15,217 bases of DNA, taken from positions 1 to 15,217 of the forward strand of contig CAYUIZ010000077.1 in assembly GCA_964444885.1 (NCBI GenBank). The letters run 5' to 3'. Of this stretch, positions 7,511 to 13,792 are shown piece by piece. Both the position numbers and the translations under genes were made by a program. A model generated the notes under the pieces. It worked only from the letters and a program-made list of their open reading frames with translations, was not told the origin of the DNA and did no database searches. The first letter of the stretch is position 1. Every line of letters begins with the position of its first letter. Origin of the DNA: CAYRGQ01 sp964444885 (GTDB lineage: Bacteria; Bacteroidota; Bacteroidia; Sphingobacteriales; Sphingobacteriaceae).

Positions 7511-7758
7511 GGAGGCAGGCCGTCCCTCCGTGAGGCAAGCCGTCCCTCCGTGAGGCAAGCCGTCCCTCCGTGAGGCAAGCCGTCCCTCCGTGANNNNNNN
7601 NNNNNNNNNNNNNNNNNNNNNNNNNNNNNNNNNNNNNNNNNNNNNNNNNNNNNNNNNNNNNNNNNNNNNNNNNNNNNNNNNNNNNNNNNNNNNGCCGTCC
7701 CTCCGTGAGGCAAGCCGTCCCTCCGTGAGGCAAGCCGTCCCTCCGTGAGGCAGGCTTG
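7511..7758. repeat. 20-bp tandem repeat (minisatellite) containing an assembly gap
   Basis: The unit is CCGTCCCTCCGTGAGGCAAG. Full copies lie at 7520-7539, 7540-7559 and 7560-7579, with a partial copy to 7593. After the gap come 7695-7714, 7715-7734 and 7735-7754, the last ending CAGG. Each unit carries the dyad CCTC-CGT-GAGG. The copies are identical apart from the edge variants, and CTTGGAG occurs on both sides (7508-7514 and 7755-7761). There are no spacers, so this is not CRISPR. The true copy number is hidden by the gap. Confidence 0.95.
7594..7693. other. Assembly gap of exactly 100 N
   Basis: A run of 100 N lies inside the 20-bp array. The round number indicates a scaffolding placeholder rather than a measured length, so the real array may be longer or shorter. 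Confidence 0.97.
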
Positions 7759-7863
7759 GAGACTTTTTTTGCTGTTCGTGTTTGTTTTTAAATTAGGTTA
7801 TGGATTAGAAATCACTGCCTTGCGTCCCAGCACTTTGTCCCGCACGGCGGGAAGTGCGCGTCT

Positions 7864-7947
7864 GACTTACGACTTACGACTTACGACTTACGACTTACGA
7901 CTTCTCGACTTACGACTTACGACTCCTTAACTTACGACTCCCTAACT
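7864..7947. repeat. 7-bp GACTTAC tandem array with degenerate tail
   Basis: Five perfect GACTTAC units run from 7864 to 7898. They are followed by a variant (gacttctc), two more perfect units at 7907-7920, then decayed copies (gactcct, taacttac, gactccc, taactt). The array ends about 18 bp before the -33 element of ispH. The decay at the ispH side suggests the perfect block is the recently expanded part. Confidence 0.92.
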
Positions 7948-7964
7948 TTATTGCACCACCCTAA

Positions 7965-7996
7965 TTGCCAGGTTCAAACCTTTTTGCGTAACTTTG
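7965..7996 (+). promoter_or_regulatory. Promoter of ispH, possibly giving a leaderless mRNA
   Basis: TTG (7965-7967), a 21-bp spacer and TAACTTTG (7989-7996) match the Bacteroidota -33/-7 pattern. The ATG at 8002 begins only 6 bp past the -7 box, close to the expected start point, so the transcript may start at or within a base or two of the start codon. Confidence 0.65.
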
Positions 7997-8001
7997 TTTT
8001 C

Positions 8002-8850
8002 ATGGGATACGACCTGCAGGTAACGATTGACAAGGATTCGGGCTTTTGCTTCGGCGTGGTCTACGCGATCGACATGGCCGAGGAAATTCTTGAAGAAGAT
8101 GGCTACCTCTATTGCCTAGGTGATATCGTGCATAACGACGAGGAAGTGGCACGCCTGCGCGATAAAGGCCTGCGTATCATATCGCATGACAAGTTGCCGG
8201 AGTTGCGGAATGAAAAAGTACTGATCCGCGCCCATGGCGAAGCGCCGGAAACCTACCGGATTGCCTTGGAAAACAATATCACGCTGATCGACGCATCCTG
8301 TCCGGTGGTACTCAAGCTTCAAAACCGAGTGAAGACGTCCCACGATTCGGACGAGCAAGTCGTAATCTACGGCAAACACGGCCACGCCGAGGTCATTGGC
8401 CTGACGGGACAAACCGCAAATGAAGCGATTGTATTCCAGGACCTGGCCGAGTTGGATAACGTGGATCTGCCCAAAAAATTTACCCTATACAGCCAAACGA
8501 CAAAAAGCGTTGATAAATTTTACGAAATCCGTGATCAGCTAATTAAGCGTGGATACGACGTCAAGGCTAACGATACGATTTGCCGGCAAGTGTCTAACCG
8601 TTATGCGGATTTGGGCGAGTTTGCCGCACGATTTGATAAAGTGGTTTTTGTGGCGGGCAAGAAATCGTCCAACGGCCGCGTGCTGTATGACGTATGCCGA
8701 GCCAGCAACCCCAACAGTATTTTTGTGTCGGGTACCGACGAGCTTTCGGCCGAGATGTTCTCGCCCGGCGAGACGATTGGCATTTGCGGCGCTACGTCAA
8801 CACCGATGTGGCTGATGGAAGATGTAAAAAGGCACCTCGAAAGCTTCTGA
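8002..8850 (+). CDS. ispH: 4-hydroxy-3-methylbut-2-enyl diphosphate reductase
   Basis: The last enzyme of the MEP pathway: it reduces HMBPP to isopentenyl and dimethylallyl diphosphate for isoprenoid synthesis in the cytosol, using a [4Fe-4S] cluster. The 282-residue product has the three cluster cysteines: Cys16 in SGFCFGVVYAI, Cys100 in IDASCPVV and Cys194 in NDTICRQVSNRYADL. Substrate-binding motifs are also present: HGHAEVIGLTGQ, QTTKS and AGKKSSNGRVLYDVC. The C-terminus carries GICGATSTPMWLMEDV. The frame is open further upstream (from 7951), but the ATG at 8002 is the first Met of the conserved protein, since residue 8 already begins the conserved TIDKDSGFCFG. The gene converges on the GNAT gene with 31 bp between stops and no visible terminator. 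Confidence 0.95.
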   Translation: MGYDLQVTIDKDSGFCFGVVYAIDMAEEILEEDGYLYCLGDIVHNDEEVARLRDKGLRIISHDKLPELRNEKVLIRAHGEAPETYRIALENNITLIDASCPVVLKLQNRVKTSHDSDEQVVIYGKHGHAEVIGLTGQTANEAIVFQDLAELDNVDLPKKFTLYSQTTKSVDKFYEIRDQLIKRGYDVKANDTICRQVSNRYADLGEFAARFDKVVFVAGKKSSNGRVLYDVCRASNPNSIFVSGTDELSAEMFSPGETIGICGATSTPMWLMEDVKRHLESF

Positions 8851-8881
8851 TACGCCCGAATCTTCCCCTTTCATTCCGATT

Positions 8882-9388
8882 TTATTCCAACACTTTTTCG
8901 TAGGCCTTACGCGGGCTGCCGCGCAGGATAACGTCCCCGCAGTAGGCATAGCCCATGCGGTCGAGTGCCTTCATCATGGCGTAGTTGTCATAGTTGGTGT
9001 CGGCGCGCACGCTCCGTATACCCTGTGCCTGGGCAGCGGCTTCGATGTGTTCCAGCAGGCGGTAGCTGAGACCCCGTCCGCTGTATTCCTTAGCGATGGC
9101 CACGCGATGGAAGACGACGAAATCACCGGTCGTTTTCCACGCCCCGTCAATGTCGTCATACGCCGGTTCGTCGTTAATCAGTACGGCGCAATATCCCACC
9201 ACGTTTCCAAGGTGCATCATGACGTACCCGACGTTTTTTTCGATATCCTGCCGGATGGTGTCCGGATTGGGATAACCGTCCTGCCATTGGTTGCTGCCGT
9301 CTTCCTTTCGGCTTTGAATCGCATCCTGCAAGATTGCCCAGATAGCGGGAACGTCGGAAAGGGTGGCTTTTCTGAATGGATACTCCAT
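8882..9388 (-). CDS. GNAT family N-acetyltransferase
   Basis: A 168-residue cytosolic acetyltransferase that uses acetyl-CoA; the acceptor is unknown. It opens with the typical FRKATLSDVPAIWAIL. Motif A is visible as VFHRVAIAKEYSGRGLSYRLLEHIEAA, with the acetyl-CoA loop in Y-S-G-R-G-L-S. Motif B follows as IRSVRADTNYDNYAMMKALDRMGY and the chain closes with CGDVILRGSPRKAYEKVL. Length is normal for a single-domain GNAT. The ATG at 9388 is followed directly by the conserved first strand. It stands alone between convergent ispH and the divergent EEP-domain gene at 9592. Confidence 0.9.
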   Translation of the reverse strand: MEYPFRKATLSDVPAIWAILQDAIQSRKEDGSNQWQDGYPNPDTIRQDIEKNVGYVMMHLGNVVGYCAVLINDEPAYDDIDGAWKTTGDFVVFHRVAIAKEYSGRGLSYRLLEHIEAAAQAQGIRSVRADTNYDNYAMMKALDRMGYAYCGDVILRGSPRKAYEKVLE

Positions 9389-9518
9389 GATGCTAAGGTA
9401 ACGAAAAGACTCCGAATTTTTTATTAATCATCCAACCCCAAATCCAGCTCGGCACCAGCCGATGGATCTATTTCCCTGCCCACATCGCTCGGCTGCCCTG
9501 ACAACTTGGTTTTCCTAA

Positions 9519-9549
9519 TTGGCGAAGTCTGAATCAATTGGTAGATTTG
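9519..9549 (+). promoter_or_regulatory. Promoter of the endonuclease/exonuclease/phosphatase-family gene
   Basis: TTG (9519-9521), a 20-bp spacer and TAGATTTG (9542-9549) match the Bacteroidota promoter pattern very well. The start point would fall near 9555, so the coding start must be the ATG at 9592 and not the in-frame TTG at 9538. Confidence 0.7.
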
Positions 9550-9591
9550 GGGAACATCGCGGACCTGACCGCCTTGTGCATACCGCGTACT

Positions 9592-10659
9592 ATGGGTATA
9601 ACGATCGCCGTCCTTTCCTGTCTACTGTTGCTCCTGGCCTTGCTGCCGTTCATCCGGCACCCGCATTGGGTTTTCCGCGTCCCGGGATTCATGAAGCTGC
9701 AGCTACTCATCGTACAGCTTGCGGTATTCCCGTTCGCTTTTTTGTTTACCGGCACCTATCCCTGGCTTTGGGCGGTGCAGGCATTGCAATTGGCCCTGAT
9801 CGTGTACCATGCTTACGTGCTGGCGCGATACACCAAGTTCTGGCGCCGACAAAAATCGGCCGAGGGCAACACGGCTTCAGAACCGGTCCGCATCATCTCC
9901 TGCAATGTGTACCAATATAATACCGCGTATAATCGCTTTATTGACTTGATCCTTCGCGAACGGCCCGACGTCTTCCTGACAATGGAAAGCAACAGCGGCT
10001 GGGAGCAAGCCATGCGCGTCTTGGAGGAAGACTATCCCTACCAGCAGAAGGTGACGCTGGAGAACACCTACGGGATGCACCTGTACTCGAAGCTGAAGAT
10101 GCACCGGGTGCAAACGCATTACTTCGTAGCCGACGACCTCCCCAGTATCGAGGCGGAATTGGAAAGCCGCGATGGACATCGGTTTGTGTTTTTCGGGGTG
10201 CATCCGCCGCCGCCGAGCCCCACCGAAGAGAAGAACGCCAAGGAACGCGATGGGGATCTACTTTGTGTAGCCAAGCGCGTGCGCGACTACAAACTCCCGG
10301 TGCTCGTCATCGGCGATTTCAATAACGTGGCCTGGGCGCGGAGTTCGCTGCTTTTCAAGAAGACGAGTCGGCTGATCGACGCGCGTATTGGGCGCGGCAT
10401 ATTGGCCACCTTCCACGCCAAATACTGGTTTTTCCGCGTGCCGCTCGACCTGCTTTTCCATAGCCCGGATATTTTTATCGATGAGCTATCCATCTTGGAG
10501 TCGGTCGGGTCGGATCATTTTCCGGTGACCTGTACGTTCCGTATCGACCACACCACTGCCAAACAGGAAGAAGAAGTGAAAAGCCTGGAAAGCGGCGAGA
10601 TGGAGGAAGTCGAAGAGCGCATTGAGGAGGGTAAGGAGGAAGAAAGCGACAACCGCTAG
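9592..10659 (+). CDS. Membrane-anchored endonuclease/exonuclease/phosphatase (EEP) family protein
   Basis: A 355-residue protein: three N-terminal membrane segments (about residues 2-21, 36-54 and 57-80), then an EEP domain (PF03372) expected on the periplasmic or cytosolic face. The Mg-dependent phosphodiesterase/nuclease residues are in place: Asn105 in RIISCNVYQYN, Glu132 in FLTMES, His204 in GVHPPPPSP, Asp242 and Asn244 in VIGDFNN, and Asp308-His309 in VGSDHFPV. The substrate (nucleic acid, lipid or phosphoester) is not predictable. The last 30 or so residues are an unusual Glu-rich tail. The promoter at 9519-9549 supports this start over the TTG at 9538. It converges on the GT2 gene with only 7 bp between stops. 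Confidence 0.87.
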   Translation: MGITIAVLSCLLLLLALLPFIRHPHWVFRVPGFMKLQLLIVQLAVFPFAFLFTGTYPWLWAVQALQLALIVYHAYVLARYTKFWRRQKSAEGNTASEPVRIISCNVYQYNTAYNRFIDLILRERPDVFLTMESNSGWEQAMRVLEEDYPYQQKVTLENTYGMHLYSKLKMHRVQTHYFVADDLPSIEAELESRDGHRFVFFGVHPPPPSPTEEKNAKERDGDLLCVAKRVRDYKLPVLVIGDFNNVAWARSSLLFKKTSRLIDARIGRGILATFHAKYWFFRVPLDLLFHSPDIFIDELSILESVGSDHFPVTCTFRIDHTTAKQEEEVKSLESGEMEEVEERIEEGKEEESDNR

Positions 10660-10666
10660 GTACCGC

Positions 10667-11803
10667 CTAGCGTACCCGTCGGCCTTTCCAGTCGTATTTG
10701 CCCCAATTGCCCGCCAGGCCGATATATACGATATAGAGGACATGGACAATGGTCAGCGGCGGCAGGTAGCCGAGCAAGTGCTTGCGTCCGGCAAACTTGA
10801 CCAATGGACGAAGGAAGACCCATTCGACGACAAACTTGGCGGCCAGTGCGCAGAAAAGCACCGTAGTATAGCCCGGCAGGAATAGTGCGAGCCCGCCAGC
10901 GGCTAGCAACGCCACATTGAACAGCCAGATACTGACACCCAGCGCGACGATAGCTTTGTTTTTGTACTTCGTGCTTTTGGAGGCCCAGCGCTTGCGTTGG
11001 CTCAGCAGCTCGCGCAGGGTAGGTTTGGCATCGGTATACACGATTGCCTCCGCCGATTTGCAGAAGCCGATACGGTCGGCGTAGCGTTCGGCTACTTTGT
11101 GAAGCAGCAATTCGTCGTCGCCGGATGCCAGGTCGTCGATGCCGGCAAATCCTCCCATTTCGTAGAACACATCGCGGCGGTAGGCGAGGTTGGCACCATT
11201 GCAGGTAGACGGGTGTCTGTTGCCAATGCCGGCGGCACCGAGGCCGATGAGGTACAGAAACTCCAAGGTTTGGGCTTCTTCAAAGGCGTTTTTCTCGTCG
11301 CTGTACACCACCGGCGACGACACCATGTAGAGCTCGTGTTGTTCGTAATAGGCCACAACGGTAGCCAGCCATTGCGGACCCATGCGGCAGTCGGCGTCCG
11401 TCGTCACCACCAATTCGCCCGTGGCGCGGGCAATTCCCTTGGCGATGGCTTTTTTCTTGTACGAGTTTAGCGGTTCGGATTCATTAAGCACGATGAGTTG
11501 GACACCGTCCCCAGCGTATCGCTGCACAACGGCCGAAGTGCCATCCGTTGAGTGGTCGTCGATGATGATGATTTCGAGCAGCTCGCGCGGATATGCCTGG
11601 GCAAGCAACGCATCGATGAGCGTGCCAATGTTGGGCGCTTCGTTGCGCGCGGCCACCAGTATGCTCACCCGCGTTCGCGGAACGAAACCGTCGGGCTTTC
11701 GCCACACCGGTAACCGGCCCCAGCCCATACGCATATAGGCGACGAGACCCACGTACAGCGTGGTGAGTATGGCCAGAAGAAGACTAACGAGTAGGATGCC
11801 CAA
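10667..11803 (-). CDS. Processive-type glycosyltransferase family 2, membrane-bound
   Basis: A 378-residue inner membrane enzyme transferring a sugar from a nucleotide-sugar donor to a lipid or growing polysaccharide. An N-terminal membrane anchor (about 2-22) is followed by the GT-A domain: VSILVAARNEAPNI (47-60), IIIIDDHSTDGT (78-89), the metal-binding TTDADC (134-139), the GDDE acid motif (228-231) and QRKRW (269-273), the QxxRW-type signature of cellulose-synthase-like enzymes. Three or four membrane helices follow (about 285-365). It overlaps the upstream flippase-like gene by 20 bases, which suggests translational coupling and a shared pathway. Donor and acceptor cannot be read from the sequence. 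Confidence 0.9.
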   Translation of the reverse strand: MGILLVSLLLAILTTLYVGLVAYMRMGWGRLPVWRKPDGFVPRTRVSILVAARNEAPNIGTLIDALLAQAYPRELLEIIIIDDHSTDGTSAVVQRYAGDGVQLIVLNESEPLNSYKKKAIAKGIARATGELVVTTDADCRMGPQWLATVVAYYEQHELYMVSSPVVYSDEKNAFEEAQTLEFLYLIGLGAAGIGNRHPSTCNGANLAYRRDVFYEMGGFAGIDDLASGDDELLLHKVAERYADRIGFCKSAEAIVYTDAKPTLRELLSQRKRWASKSTKYKNKAIVALGVSIWLFNVALLAAGGLALFLPGYTTVLFCALAAKFVVEWVFLRPLVKFAGRKHLLGYLPPLTIVHVLYIVYIGLAGNWGKYDWKGRRVR

Positions 11804-12758
11804 AGAAATTTATTTTTAATACGAAAACGGAGCCGATGATCGCCGGAAGGATCAAGTTCACAAACCAGATGCACGACACGATGGCCATCACGGCAATGTC
11901 CTGATCGGTGATGTAGCTATACAAATAGCTCGCCGTAACGCTCCGGACGCCAAAATCGAACAAATCTAGCGAAGGCAACGCGGATTGGACGAAAAATAAG
12001 ATAAATATCATCCAGAGCATCGGGAAAAACGGCAAGTCGGGCAGCAACACAAGCATCAGGATGCAGTATTGCGAGGTGAATATCACGAAGCGCGTAAGGG
12101 AATAGCCAAACACGGTGAGGAGCTCGCGGCGGTCGTAACGCGTCAGCACCTCAAAAAATCGGTGGAGCTTGCGCATGAACCCGATGCGCGAAACGAGGGT
12201 GTTGATCCAGCGCACATTGAAATAGAGGATGACGAATATCGCCGCATAGCCAACGGCCAAGACCCAGATGCCCGCCTGTGCCCAAGGTTCCCATTCCAGA
12301 AACCGCGTCGCAAACCAGGCGATGCTGAGCGCCCCGGCTACACTGGTGAGCACCAGCTGCGCGAGGGCGCCTACGCCCATAGCCACCACCCCAAAGATGC
12401 GCTTGCGGGGCGATAGGAACATCACCCGCCCGCCGTACTCGCCCAGCCGGTTGGGCGTAAATACGGCCCACGTGAGACCGCAAAAAACCGCCTGCGTAGC
12501 ACGGACAAAGCTGATCTTCTCGATATGCCGGCAAAGGTAGCGCCACTTGCCCACCTCGAAAAACCAGTTGACAAACATCAATGCCACCACCACACCAACG
12601 GTAATGACAACCGTCGATGTCCCCAAATCGCGGAGTAAGTGCGTGAAATCCCGCAAGTTCTGGTGGTCGCTGAGTTTATCGTGCAACACCCACGCTACCC
12701 CGAGAAGGATCGCGGCCTTAAAAAAAATGCTAAGTGCTTTTTTTACCCTGCTGGACAA
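11784..12758 (-). CDS. LPG-synthase membrane-domain (flippase-like) family protein
   Basis: A polytopic inner membrane protein of the lysylphosphatidylglycerol synthase TM-region/UPF0104 family (PF03706), about 324 residues with roughly eight helices. Visible segments include FFKAAILLGVAWVLHDKL, TVVITVGVVVALMFVNWFFEV, VFCGLTWAVFTPNRLGEYGG (a family hallmark), and a final LFDFGVRSVTASYLYSYI with two C-terminal helices. The soluble lysyl-transferase domain is absent, so this is the short form, often proposed to move or modify membrane lipids. No ATG fits the N-terminus. A TTG at 12758, just before the basic RVKKALSIFFK stretch, is the best guess; TTG at 12779 is possible, and the GTG at 12830 lies inside the repeat element and is unlikely. 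Its 3' end overlaps the GT2 start by 20 bases. Confidence 0.82.
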   Translation of the reverse strand: MSSRVKKALSIFFKAAILLGVAWVLHDKLSDHQNLRDFTHLLRDLGTSTVVITVGVVVALMFVNWFFEVGKWRYLCRHIEKISFVRATQAVFCGLTWAVFTPNRLGEYGGRVMFLSPRKRIFGVVAMGVGALAQLVLTSVAGALSIAWFATRFLEWEPWAQAGIWVLAVGYAAIFVILYFNVRWINTLVSRIGFMRKLHRFFEVLTRYDRRELLTVFGYSLTRFVIFTSQYCILMLVLLPDLPFFPMLWMIFILFFVQSALPSLDLFDFGVRSVTASYLYSYITDQDIAVMAIVSCIWFVNLILPAIIGSVFVLKINFFGHPTR

Positions 12759-12814
12759 TACCCGATAATTTGTGTGCAATGTTACTAATTTTTTGACGAA
12801 CGGCTGTCGGTGCG

Positions 12815-12949
12815 TCCCGCCCGGGTGCACGACAAATCGTCACAAACCCGTGGTTGGTGTTGTCACCGACCACTTTCCCCGGGTCTGGCGGTTGGTCATA
12901 AGACACAACCGCAGGTGAGAAGGGAAATATGTCGTGCACCCTCCCGCCC
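12815..12949. repeat. 8-bp target-site duplication flanking repeat copy B
   Basis: TCCCGCCC occurs at 12815-12822 and again at 12942-12949, each directly abutting an end of the inverted-repeat element. A perfect duplication at both exact borders is the usual footprint of transposition. Confidence 0.75.
12823..12941. mobile_element. MITE-like short inverted-repeat element, copy B (119 bp)
   Basis: It begins GGGTGCACGACAAAT and ends ATATGTCGTGCACCC, and is nearly identical to copy A at 977-1094 and in the same orientation. The differences are one C/G change near the left end, one extra C in the central CCCCGGG, and GAAGGGAA for GAAGTGAA near the right end. The same two internal hairpins are conserved. 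Perfect 8-bp direct repeats abut both ends. It lies between the divergent flippase-like gene and yceI. It carries no gene. Confidence 0.8.
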
Positions 12950-12997
12950 CCAGGGCTATGCCACTGTCGCGTGGACGTACTTTCTTATCTTAGATCA

Positions 12998-13017
12998 ATG
13001 TTTGTCTAAACAAACAT
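12998..13017. promoter_or_regulatory. Perfect dyad upstream of yceI, candidate operator
   Basis: ATGTTTGT (12998-13005) and ACAAACAT (13010-13017) are perfect 8-bp arms around CTAA. It lies immediately upstream of the likely -7 box and is the size and shape of a binding site for a dimeric repressor such as a MarR- or TetR-type protein. The regulator is not in this window. Confidence 0.5.
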
Positions 13018-13020
13018 CCT

Positions 13021-13028
13021 GACCTTTG
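13021..13028 (+). promoter_or_regulatory. Candidate -7 box for yceI
   Basis: GACCTTTG matches the TAnnTTTG consensus except for its first base. TTTG at 13001-13004, inside the dyad, would serve as a -33 box with a short 16-bp spacer. Confidence 0.35.
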
Positions 13029-13067
13029 TATTGTTGAAAGATGACAAAAACTAAAAAACAAATTGAT

Positions 13068-13595
13068 ATGGCAACAACATGGATTCTGGACCCCACGCAT
13101 GCGGAGGTCAGCTTTAAAGTAAAACACTTAGTAATTTCGACGATAACGGGTTATTTCCGGGCTCTCGAAGGTACGGTAACTACCGATTCCGAAGACGATT
13201 TCTCGAACGCCGAAGTCGCCTTTAGCATCGACACGGCAAGCATCGATACCAACCAAGAACAACGTGACGAGCACCTGCGCTCGGCGGACTTCTTCGATGC
13301 GGAGAAGAACCCCAAAATCACCTTCGCTTCTACCTCCCTGGAGAAAAAAGGCGACGACTTCGTGTTGACCGGCGACTTGACCATCTCGGGTACCACGCTG
13401 CCCGTTACCTTGGACGTGGAACACGGCGGCATAGTCACCGACGGCTACGGCAATGTCAAAGCTGGATTTGAGGTAACCGGAAAGATTAGCCGCAAGGCGT
13501 TCGGCTTGACCTGGAGCGCGGTTACCGAAGCGGGAGCCATTGTCGTCGGCGACGATATTAAGCTCGCCGCCAGCGTACAGTTCGTCAAACAGTAG
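13068..13595 (+). CDS. YceI family protein
   Basis: A 175-residue single-domain lipocalin-like protein of the YceI family (PF04264), which binds isoprenoid or other long hydrophobic molecules in a beta barrel. Motifs are typical: WILDPTHAEVSFKVKHLVIS at the N-terminus, then FSIDTASIDTNQEQRDEHLRS, FFDAEKNPKITFAST, LTGDLTISGTTLPVTLDV and GKISRKAFGLTW. It has no signal peptide, unlike many proteobacterial members, so it is probably cytosolic. The frame also opens at an ATG at 13041, but the extra nine residues (MTKTKKQID) are polar and outside the conserved start, so ATG 13068 is preferred. It is a single gene with a dyad upstream and a strong terminator downstream. Confidence 0.9.
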   Translation: MATTWILDPTHAEVSFKVKHLVISTITGYFRALEGTVTTDSEDDFSNAEVAFSIDTASIDTNQEQRDEHLRSADFFDAEKNPKITFASTSLEKKGDDFVLTGDLTISGTTLPVTLDVEHGGIVTDGYGNVKAGFEVTGKISRKAFGLTWSAVTEAGAIVVGDDIKLAASVQFVKQ

Positions 13596-13615
13596 ATACA
13601 AGCAAATTTTCTGGC

Positions 13616-13651
13616 AAGGCTATCCGTATACAAGCGGGTGGCCTTTTTTTT
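13616..13651 (+). terminator. Rho-independent terminator after yceI
   Basis: AAGGCTATCC (13616-13625) pairs with GGGTGGCCTT (13636-13645) using two G-T wobbles around a 10-nt loop, followed by an eight-T run ending at 13651. It lies 20 bp past the yceI stop. Confidence 0.8.
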
Positions 13652-13714
13652 ATGGCTATCAGGCGTCCATATCGTATCCTTTCCTAGAAAGTACGACCGT
13701 TGAAACAGCGTGAA

Positions 13715-13782
13715 TTACGAAATTTTCGTAAATAAATTTGGAGAATACGGTTAGTTACTATATTTTCGTAGACGTACGAAAA
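13715..13782. promoter_or_regulatory. Paired TACGAAA dyads bracketing the GLPGLI operon promoter
   Basis: Dyad 1 is TTACGAAA-T-TTTCGTAA (13715-13731), directly against the -7 box. Dyad 2 is TTTTCGTA-GACG-TACGAAAA (13763-13782), inside the leader. Both use the same half-site but in opposite arrangements (arms pointing inward, then outward). Two sites around the start point are typical of repression by a dimeric protein. The protein itself is not in the window. Confidence 0.6.
13733..13740 (+). promoter_or_regulatory. Candidate -7 box for the GLPGLI operon
   Basis: TAAATTTG matches TAnnTTTG, 52 bp before the ATG at 13793. The -33 position is occupied by dyad 1 and has no clear TTG, which fits a regulated promoter. 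Confidence 0.5.
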
Positions 13783-13792
13783 AATCAAAGAT

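Larger units (their letters stand above)
7333..8001. other. Gene-free repeat island between the PepSY-like lipoprotein and ispH
   Basis: These 669 bases contain no credible gene. They hold unique sequence (7333-7510), a 20-bp minisatellite interrupted by an assembly gap (7511-7758), a short unique stretch, a 7-bp array (7864-7947) and the ispH promoter. The genes on either side point outward, so both upstream regions lie here. Confidence 0.75.

Noticed and set aside
7511..7758. Possible CRISPR array
   Set aside because: The 20-bp units abut without spacers and no cas genes are nearby; it is a simple minisatellite.
7745..7930. 61-codon frame across the GACTTAC array
   Set aside because: The protein is mainly a translation of the 7-bp repeat (DLRLTTY) with no other support.
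9538..9591. TTG start giving 18 extra residues on the EEP-domain protein
   Set aside because: The TTG lies upstream of a strong promoter's -7 box (9542-9549), so it would not be in the mRNA; ATG 9592 leads straight into the first membrane helix.
12759..12830. N-terminal extension of the flippase-like protein from a GTG at 12830
   Set aside because: The GTG lies inside the terminal repeat of the mobile element and the extension is polar and unrelated to the family; a TTG start at 12758 (or 12779) is more sensible.
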